DNA of 36,122 nucleotides, taken from contig JASHNW010000079.1 in assembly GCA_030041435.1 (NCBI GenBank), forward strand, positions 1-36,122. The letters run 5' to 3'. Below, in pieces: positions 25,956 through 32,781 of the stretch. This DNA is from Acidobacteriaceae bacterium. Lineage in GTDB: Bacteria > Acidobacteriota > Terriglobia > Terriglobales > Acidobacteriaceae. The notes below the pieces were generated by a model. The model searched no databases and was not told where the DNA came from. It saw nothing but the letters and a program-made list of their open reading frames with translations. The stretch's first letter is position 1; the number at the start of each line of letters is the position of its first letter. A program made the position numbers and the translations under genes.

Positions 25956-27641
25956 GTGCAGCGCCGTCAAATGATTGTTGGATCAGCGCAGTTTGGAATA
26001 GCTGCTACCCTTCGCCATATCATTCCCGCCGGTCTGGCTGGAATCGCCGGCGACGCGTTCGCAAAGTCGACCGTCCCGATCCACCGCGCTCTTCCTTCAC
26101 CCGGCCAGATTGCATGGCAGAATCTTGAGATCGGCATGTTCGTGCACTTCGCGCCCAACACGTGGCAAAACAAGGAAGGCGACGATCTCTCCACTCCGCT
26201 CACGAAGATTAATCCTGAGAAGCTCAACACCGACCAATGGGCCCGGACTGCGGTCGATCTGGGCGCAAAATACATTATCTTTGTCGCCAAGCACTCCGGC
26301 GGATTTTGCATGTGGCAGACCGAAACGACGGACTACGGCATTCGCAACACGCCCTGGCGCAGAGGCCGCGGAGACGTCTTCGCGGATGTCGCCGCTTCCT
26401 GCCGCAAGTACGGCCTCAAGCTGGGAGTCTACCTCAGTCCCCGCGACGATCACTTCGGGGCAAAGATCGGCGGCATCTGCTCAACTCCCGCGCTGCAGGC
26501 CCGCTACAATGCGATGTATCGCGAGCAACTGACGGAAATTCTGACCCGCTACGGCCAGTTGGTTGAGGTGTGGTTCGACGGATCCACGGTTACCCCGGTG
26601 AGCGACCTCCTGGCCAGATATCAGCCCAAATCCCAAGTCTTCCAGGGGCCGGCCGCGACGATTCGCTGGGTGGGCAATGAGGACGGCATTGCACCTTACC
26701 CCTGCTGGAACAATATTGACAGTGTGGATGCGAAGATGGGCACGGCTACCTCGCTGAACAGCGATATCGATGGGGACACATGGTTGCCCAACGAAGCCGA
26801 TCTCTCCATCCGGCACCCTGATTGGTTTTGGAGTACGACCAACGAAAAGAACGTGCTAACTCCCGACCAATTGCTATCCGTTTACTACACTTCGGTAGGA
26901 CGAGGCGCTCAAATGGTGCTCAATATCCCGCCCGATCGGGACGGGTTGCTTGCGGATGCCGACTGTGCGTCGGCGAAGGCCTTCGGTCTGGAGATTCGAC
27001 GTCGCTTCGCAAAGCCGCTGGCCGAGACTACGGGGCAAGGCGCCCAGGTGACATTGAAGCTCGGCACATCCACGCGGATCGACACGGTCATCCTTCAGGA
27101 AGACATTACCAAAGGCGAGCGCGTGCGTGAGTTCCATGTCGAAGGACTTGCCGGGGGTGTATGGCGGAAGCTCGGAGAGGGCACCGCCATTGGTCACAAG
27201 CGGATTCAACCGGTGGAGCCGGCTCTGGTGGACGCTGTGCGCGTGGTGACGACCAGGAGCGCGGGTACACCTTTCCTCCGGACCCTGGCTGTTTTCAACA
27301 CAGACACAGCCCCGCCTGCTAATTGGAATGCGGTTCCACGAATATGGGCGCCAAACGATGTAGGCGTCTGGCGGGACCAGACATTTTCCATCGATTTGAC
27401 CGCGAAAATCGACGCTGCAAGCCAATATCGGCTCCGATTTGTGGCGCATGCCGGAACAGTCACAGGTCTCACGAAGGTTGTACTTATGCTGCAGGGCGCT
27501 GCACAGCCGAATCTTGTCAAGCCCGTTAAGGGCCACGCAGATGAGTTGATCCTCGATATGCCCGGTATCGGCACAAGTGTTCAGCTGTCCGGGCGTGTGG
27601 AGGGGGCAGAGGCCGGCCAAATCCTGCTGCAAAAGCTTTAG
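25956..27641 (+). CDS. GH29 alpha-L-fucosidase
   Basis: 561 aa, GTG start at 25956 with a strong GGGAGG 8 nt upstream. The leader (RRQMIVGSAQFGIAATL to DAFA, about residues 1-36) carries two Arg and may be Tat-type. The GH29 barrel shows GMFVHFAPNTWQN, KYIIFVAKHSGGFCMW, GVYLSPRDDH and VEVWFDGST, in which D208 is the expected nucleophile. A C-terminal beta-sandwich (about 350-561) resembles carbohydrate-binding modules. It releases L-fucose, which the fuconate operon upstream could degrade. It is downstream of the receptor by 268 bp and probably belongs to the same regulon. Linkage specificity cannot be read. Confidence 0.92.
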   Translation: MQRRQMIVGSAQFGIAATLRHIIPAGLAGIAGDAFAKSTVPIHRALPSPGQIAWQNLEIGMFVHFAPNTWQNKEGDDLSTPLTKINPEKLNTDQWARTAVDLGAKYIIFVAKHSGGFCMWQTETTDYGIRNTPWRRGRGDVFADVAASCRKYGLKLGVYLSPRDDHFGAKIGGICSTPALQARYNAMYREQLTEILTRYGQLVEVWFDGSTVTPVSDLLARYQPKSQVFQGPAATIRWVGNEDGIAPYPCWNNIDSVDAKMGTATSLNSDIDGDTWLPNEADLSIRHPDWFWSTTNEKNVLTPDQLLSVYYTSVGRGAQMVLNIPPDRDGLLADADCASAKAFGLEIRRRFAKPLAETTGQGAQVTLKLGTSTRIDTVILQEDITKGERVREFHVEGLAGGVWRKLGEGTAIGHKRIQPVEPALVDAVRVVTTRSAGTPFLRTLAVFNTDTAPPANWNAVPRIWAPNDVGVWRDQTFSIDLTAKIDAASQYRLRFVAHAGTVTGLTKVVLMLQGAAQPNLVKPVKGHADELILDMPGIGTSVQLSGRVEGAEAGQILLQKL

Positions 27642-28063
27642 GCGGTATCGACATTTAGCGGGTATAGATCAGGCAGGGCGGTCAACAAAACTAAGAGGAA
27701 ACGCAGACCCTCCGACTCGCTGCCTGAGATGTGTGCTGCGCGAACAACGCGCGCAGCTATTCGAAAAGCTCCCTCAGGACGACACTTGTCACAGACGATC
27801 GGGTTATTCCAATGATATATGTCGATACAGCCTGGTACCGTCACTCCATGGTTTCCTATATGCCGTTGGGCAGATCGATCCCGTTTTTGTACGCTCAAAT
27901 GTCGGACTCATAGTCTGCTCAACGAAAGTGCGAACAGAATTGAAGTGGCGGGGCAGATATGCCGCGCCGAAGCCTGACTCCGGGTCCGAGCAGTGTATCT
28001 GTAAGGTGCTGCTACCCCGTCTTTAGCGATGTACCGAGTCATTTCATCGAGGGAGCGAAAACC
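27642..28063. other. 422 bp intergenic region with one weak operator-like site
   Basis: No gene is convincing here, although frames stay open. TTTGTACGCTCAAA at 27886-27899 differs from the TTTGAGCGCTCAAA consensus at two positions and lies about 165 bp upstream of the GH20 start. The rest shows no motif that I recognise. Confidence 0.4.
27886..27899. promoter_or_regulatory. Weak match to the candidate GntR operator
   Basis: TTTGTACGCTCAAA has an intact right half, GCTCAAA, and two mismatches in the left half. Listed because it precedes the GH20 gene, which is expected in the same regulon. Confidence 0.3.
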
Positions 28064-30121
28064 GTGAAGTGTGGACTTACGATTGCCATTTTATTCGGAG
28101 CCATTGCGATGGCATCTGCCCAGAGTCCAGTGCAGCCCCCTCGATCTGTCTTCGTGAACACGCTGATGCCGGAGCCCGCGCACCTGGCGGTGGGAAGCGG
28201 ATCGCTGCCGTTCACTACCTCCTTTACCGCCGCCACGGACAGCTTCCACGACGACCGCCTGGATGACGCCGTCGCCCGCATGCTGAAGCAGCTTGAAAAC
28301 CATACCGGTTTGCAGATCGCGCTCGCGCCCATGGCTTCCAAAACCGCAACCCTGCTCATCACTGTCGATGGCCCGGGCGAAGCGGTGCAGAGCGTGGATG
28401 AGAATGAGTCTTATTCGCTCGAGGTAACGCGGCAGGGCGCGCACCTGAAAGCCGCGACCGACGTGGGCGCGATGCATGGCCTGCAAACATTCCTGCAACT
28501 GGTGCAGACCGACGGCGCGCAGTTCTTCGTTCCGGCTATCTCCATTCAGGACACGCCGCGCTTCCGCTGGCGCGGCCTGATGGTCGACTGCGGACGCCAC
28601 TACATGCCTGTCCCGGTACTGCTGCGCATCCTCGACGGCATGGCGGCGGTAAAGATGAACGTCTTTCACTGGCACCTGACGGAGGATCAGGGATTCCGCA
28701 TCGAGAGCAAGGTCTTTCCGAAGCTCACCGAGATGGGCTCCGACGGCCAGTTCTACACGCAGGAGCAGGCGCGCGAGCTGGTGGCGTATGCACGCGAGCG
28801 CGGCATCCGCGTGGTGCCGGAGTTCGATATGCCGGGCCATACGCAGGCGTGGTTCGTGGGTTATCCAGAACTGGCGAGCGCCGAGGGCAGGTTCCAGATT
28901 GAGCGCGGCTTTGGTGTCTTCGATCCGGTGATGGATCCCACGCGTGAAAGCACCTATAAGTTCCTCGATGCGTTTATCGGCGAGATGGCGTCGATCTTTC
29001 CCGATGAGTACATGCACATCGGCGGCGACGAGGTCAACGGCGTCGAGTGGAAGAACAACCCGCGCATTCAAAAATTCATGCGCGCGCACAACCTGAGCGA
29101 CACCGCTGCGCTGCAGGCATACTTCAGTCAGCGGTTGATGGAGATTCTGAAGAAGCACGGCAAGCGCCCCGTGGGCTGGGACGAGATCCTGTCGCCCCGC
29201 CTGCCCAGGGATGCGGTGGTGCAGAGCTGGCGCGGCTTTGCTTCGCTGGCTGCGAGCGTGAAGCAGGGATATGCCGGCATTCTTTCCAAGGGTTACTACC
29301 TCGCTTACCTCGATCCAGCAGAGAAGTTCTACCTTGTCGATCCGATTCCGACCAAAAGCGATCTGACGCCGGAGCAGCAGGCGCTCATTCTCGGTGGCGA
29401 GGCGTGCATGTGGAGCGTATACGTGAACGACACTATCATCGATTCGCGCATCTGGCCGCGCACGGCGGCGATTGCCGAACGTCTGTGGTCGCCGCGGAGC
29501 GTAAACAATGTGGACGATATGTACCGGCGGCTGTGGGTTGAATCAGTGCGACTGGAGGCGCTGGGCCTGACGCACATCACGCAGGAAGACATGAGCCTGC
29601 GTGAACTGGCTGGACCGGCGGTGGCGGCGAGTGCTCCTGGCATCGACGCGCTGCATGCGCTGACCTCGGTGCTGCAGCCGGGCGGCCCGGAGGATCCGCA
29701 CCGCAACACGCTCTCGCCCTTTTCGCGACTGATCTTTGCGCTGCCTCCGGACCCGCCCTCGCGGCATAATTTTGAACTGCTGGTGAGCGATTATCTGCAG
29801 GCCCCGGCGGCGCACGATGCGCAACGAGCGCAGTTGGCGGCACTGTTCGAGTCGTGGATTGCGGCGCAGCCGGAGCTGCTGCGACTGATCTCGTCTTCGC
29901 CGCTGCTTGAAGAGGCGCGTCCACGGGCCGAGCAGCTGGCAGAGCTGGGCACCACCGGCCTTGAGGCGGTGTCGTGGCTGTCTTCCGGTCAGGCTGCTCC
30001 GCGCGGATGGAAGGAGCAGAAACTGACCGTGCTCGATGAGGCCGAGAAGCTGTCGGCGGCCGTGCGCTTTACCGTGCTCGAGCCGTTGCGCGATCTGGTG
30101 AACTCAGTGAAGGACAAGTAA
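28064..30121 (+). CDS. GH20 beta-N-acetylhexosaminidase
   Basis: 685 aa from a GTG at 28064 (GGGAG about 9 nt upstream); this start puts a signal peptide at the N-terminus (CGLTIAILFGAIAMASAQS). A GH20b-type N-domain (about 30-150) precedes the TIM barrel: FRWRGLMVDCGRHY, NVFHWHLTEDQGFRIES, VVPEFDMPGHTQAW and HIGGDEVNG, with the catalytic pair D322/E323. Later barrel motifs are GWDEIL and LGGEACMWSVYV. A helical C-terminal extension (about 500-685) follows. It removes terminal GlcNAc or GalNAc from glycans in the periplasm or outside; GlcNAc could feed nagA/nagB 17 kb away. A decayed IS630 lies directly downstream. Confidence 0.94.
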   Translation: MKCGLTIAILFGAIAMASAQSPVQPPRSVFVNTLMPEPAHLAVGSGSLPFTTSFTAATDSFHDDRLDDAVARMLKQLENHTGLQIALAPMASKTATLLITVDGPGEAVQSVDENESYSLEVTRQGAHLKAATDVGAMHGLQTFLQLVQTDGAQFFVPAISIQDTPRFRWRGLMVDCGRHYMPVPVLLRILDGMAAVKMNVFHWHLTEDQGFRIESKVFPKLTEMGSDGQFYTQEQARELVAYARERGIRVVPEFDMPGHTQAWFVGYPELASAEGRFQIERGFGVFDPVMDPTRESTYKFLDAFIGEMASIFPDEYMHIGGDEVNGVEWKNNPRIQKFMRAHNLSDTAALQAYFSQRLMEILKKHGKRPVGWDEILSPRLPRDAVVQSWRGFASLAASVKQGYAGILSKGYYLAYLDPAEKFYLVDPIPTKSDLTPEQQALILGGEACMWSVYVNDTIIDSRIWPRTAAIAERLWSPRSVNNVDDMYRRLWVESVRLEALGLTHITQEDMSLRELAGPAVAASAPGIDALHALTSVLQPGGPEDPHRNTLSPFSRLIFALPPDPPSRHNFELLVSDYLQAPAAHDAQRAQLAALFESWIAAQPELLRLISSSPLLEEARPRAEQLAELGTTGLEAVSWLSSGQAAPRGWKEQKLTVLDEAEKLSAAVRFTVLEPLRDLVNSVKDK

Positions 30122-30334
30122 CGATTGTCGGTACAAATAGGAGTAACTTGTACAGTTACATGATCCAGCCGCCTCTCACAACCTCCTCAACTTCGTGAAA
30201 GACGGGCTGGCCGGTTGGGAGTGACGGCGCGTTGCGGTTGATCGAAGACCACTTCTACCTCATCGGGAGTGACCAAGCGTCGCGTGGTCCAGGAAAACTC
30301 ACCCTTTTAATGTCAAACCTGGCTTTGCGCTACT

Positions 30335-31558
30335 GGTACTGCGACCACATGACGATGTACCTCTGCAGGTACTTGCCCGGGACGGGAAGCGGCGTGAACC
30401 CTGGGGCCGTGCAGAAATACCATCGTGTGCATGTGTGGCTGGGCAAGGGGGACCGGCAGCAGATAGCCGGGATGCCGAACCGGGGATGGGGGTCGGCGCG
30501 AGTGCTGCGACGGGCGCTGATCCTGCGGCAGCTGGATCAGGGGCAGATAGCGGTGCCGGTAGCGCTCAACGTGGGCATGGCGCCGAAGACGGTGCGAGCC
30601 ATCGCCCGCCGTTATGAAGAAGAGGGTCTGGAATCGGCATTGCGGGAGAAGCCACGGCCCGGCAAGCAGCCGGTGCTGGATGGCAGGCAGAGCCAGCGCA
30701 TCGTCGCCATGGTGTGCCGGCCGCCGCCGGAAGGCCGGGCACGATGGACGGTGCGGCTGATCGCTGAAAAGGCGGTGAAGCGAAAACTGACGCCCGGCGT
30801 GGGGCGGGAAACGATCCGCATCCTGCTTCAAAGCCATGATCTGAAGCCGTGGCGGGAAAAAGATGTGGTGCGTGGCGGAACTGAATGAGGAGTAAATCCG
30901 GCGCATGGAAGAGCTGCTGGCCCTGTATGAGAATCCGCAGTCGGAAGAGGAGCCGGTGGTTTGCGTGGACGAGAAGCCGGTGGTGCTGCATGCCGAAGTT
31001 CGTCCCCCGCGGCCCCCTGCGGCCGGGCCGAATCCTGCGGCGCGACTCGGAGTACAAACGCGAAGGCACAGCCAATGTCTTCTGCGGTGTGGAGGCGAAG
31101 GCGGGCCGGCACTTTATCCGGGGCTACTCCGAACCGCTGCTCACCGCGGTTCGCCGACTACCTGGTGGAGATCGCTTCTCACTATGCCCGGGCGAAGACC
31201 ATCCACCTGGCGCTGGGTATCCTGAGTTCGCACACGCCCAGGGCGCTCACCGACTCATTCGGAGAGCAGGTCGGCGGCTGGATCTGGAACCGCTTCACTC
31301 CGCACTACACACCGAAGCATGGCAGCTGGCTGAATCAGGCCGAGATCGAGATCGGCCTCTTCAGTCGCCAGTGCCTGGGGCAGCGCAGAATCCCTGCGCT
31401 CGCCGACCTGCGGCGCGAAGCCAGCGCCTGGAACGAAAAGATGAACCGCCATCGGGTCCTGATCGACTGGCGCTTCGCACGTGCAAAGGCCCGCCGGAAG
31501 TTTCGCTACAAAAGACACCGTTTCACGCGGTCAAAGTACTAGCCTGTGCGGTCGTACC
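30335..31558 (+). mobile_element. Decayed IS630-family insertion sequence
   Basis: About 1.22 kb, the normal size for IS630. Candidate imperfect terminal repeats are GGTACTGCGACCACA (30335-30349) and the complement of 31545-31558, GGTACGACCGCACA; they differ by small indels. It contains a broken transposase. It separates GH20 from the mutarotase/GntR/GH2 part of the module. No clear target-site duplication is seen. Confidence 0.65.
30349..31542 (+). pseudogene. IS630-family transposase, broken
   Basis: The N-terminal helix-turn-helix part (SARVLRRALILRQLDQGQIA, then TVRAIARRYEEEGL) is in one frame to about 30858. An A-run (GGGAAAAAG) then shifts the frame, a TAA at 30893-30895 interrupts the next (CVAELNEE, stop, IRRMEELLALYENP), and two further shifts near 31000 and 31130 are needed to reach ASHYARAKTIHL and TPKHGSWLNQAEIEIG. 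The first catalytic Asp (CVDEKPV) and the final Glu are present. The middle one is lost: the usual DNLNTH reads GILSSH. The element is therefore immobile unless helped in trans, and even the A-run shift could not rescue it. Confidence 0.85.
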
Positions 31559-31829
31559 CCATTCTTTCTCCCCATGCCATGGGAGAGATGGCGGGCAGAC
31601 AGGAAGCGGCAAGCGCAAGCCTTAGAAAATCACGCCAATTCGGCGAAAAGGTGCTCACGCGTGAACAACGATTGCGAGTTTCACGAATCATCGTCAATGG
31701 GTTATGGCTTTCAAGCTCGGAAGCGATTGGAGCTTTCCGCGGCTTTGCTTCTGAACTACACTGGTTAAGAGGCCGGATAGAGGCGCCTCAGTACTGCACG
31801 AGGACTCATTGGGCGCTGTGGCGGCGCTT

Positions 31830-32150
31830 TCAATCCAGATGGAATACCTCTTCCATGTCTGCCCACCACTCACCTTTTTTTCTGGTAAGCGGTTCCTGGA
31901 GGGGCACCATCACAGCCCACCACTCCTGTGTTCTGGTGTGCGCGGCCATCTTTGCCCAATCCGCCTTGATATCGGTGCCGAAGTACTCAAAGTAGCTGAA
32001 CAGGATGTCGTCCCTGAAGTAGATCGAGTAGTTCCGGATGTTGCACTCTGAGATCATTTCGAGCACTTCCGGCCACACCGAGCGGTGATATGCCTTGTAG
32101 GGCTCAGCAGCGCCTGGCTTGAGTCGAAGCGTCATTCCGAAACGTTGCAT
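31830..32150 (-). CDS. L-rhamnose/L-fucose mutarotase (RhaM family)
   Basis: 106 aa from the ATG at 32150 with AGAGGA 6 nt upstream; the family length is about 104. It matches the RhaM/YiiL (DUF718) family: MTLRLKPGAAEPYKAYH, VWPEVLEMI, IRNYSIYF, LFSYFEYFG and the C-terminal WWADMEEVFHLD, with conserved His and Trp at the sugar site. Such enzymes interconvert alpha and beta anomers of 6-deoxy sugars in the cytoplasm, speeding use by the next enzyme. In a locus with fucosidase and fuconate dehydratase, L-fucose is the likely substrate. Divergent from the truncated GntR gene, with a palindromic site between them. Confidence 0.88.
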   Translation of the reverse strand: MQRFGMTLRLKPGAAEPYKAYHRSVWPEVLEMISECNIRNYSIYFRDDILFSYFEYFGTDIKADWAKMAAHTRTQEWWAVMVPLQEPLTRKKGEWWADMEEVFHLD

Positions 32151-32317
32151 GACTCGTCCTCTCATGGTGTTGAGATCAACCGGGAAGCCAACTTTCCCAG
32201 TCACGCCAGCATCCCGCCGGGTCGCTCTTGCGATCTGCAATCAGCCAACCGGGACTGTTGCGAATACGGGTTGCACTCTCCTGGCCCGTCTGTTCACAGC
32301 CGACACGGAAGGCAAAT

Positions 32318-32329
32318 ATAAGCGCTTAT
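32318..32329. promoter_or_regulatory. ATAAGCGCTTAT palindrome, candidate GntR operator
   Basis: A perfect 12-bp palindrome with the same AGCGCT core as the sites at 21954-21987 and 22130-22142. It lies between the divergent mutarotase and the truncated GntR gene. A related half-site (TTCAAGCGCCTAAA, 32380-32393) abuts the GntR start codon. Confidence 0.6.
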
Positions 32330-32392
32330 TATCTCACTTGACCGCCATAACTTGCAAGAATAGACTATGTTGGCGCATCTTCAAGCGCCTAA

Positions 32393-32776
32393 ATGAAAAA
32401 TGGCTCAATACAAACTACCGATCGACTCCTCAAGCATGATGTGGCTGATCGGCTGCGCACGGAGATCATGAATGGCACCCTCCGGCCAACGGATCGGATT
32501 GTCGAGGGTACATGGGCGGCCAGGTTCGGCGCTGCGCAGGCCTCCATCCGCGAGGCCATCGACATCCTGATGCAGGAAGGGTTTGTCAGCAAACAGCCCG
32601 GTCGAAAAGCGCGCGTTGTTCAGCTCAGAGAAGAAGACCAAATCCGCGGCGCACCGGAGGGGCTGGCCGCCCGCCTGACGGCTTCGATCGACGCCGATCT
32701 CTCGCCGCTTCGGTTTGTTGTGGATGGAATGGCTGGAACCGCATCACAGGATGTTTCGCGCAAGAGGGAGTGCTGA
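32393..32776 (+). pseudogene. Truncated GntR/FCD regulator, DNA-binding domain intact
   Basis: 127 aa. Residues 1-80 align closely with the regulator at 18011 (shared VADRLRTEI, LRP, RIVEG, AQASIREAI, QEGFV, ARVV), so it is a paralogue with a complete winged helix. The FCD domain is cut: a gap of about five residues follows REEDQ, only its first helix (GAPEGLAARL) and part of the second remain, then the frame ends 5 bp before the GH2 gene. It either is dead or acts as a small DNA-binding protein without a sensor. An AGCGC half-site overlaps its start. Confidence 0.7.
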
Positions 32777-32781
32777 TATCG

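Noticed and set aside
30131-30153. GTACAA/TTGTAC inverted repeat as the left end of the IS630
   Set aside because: There is no partner copy at the right side, and the distance to the transposase start would make the element longer than usual; the GGTAC repeats fit better.
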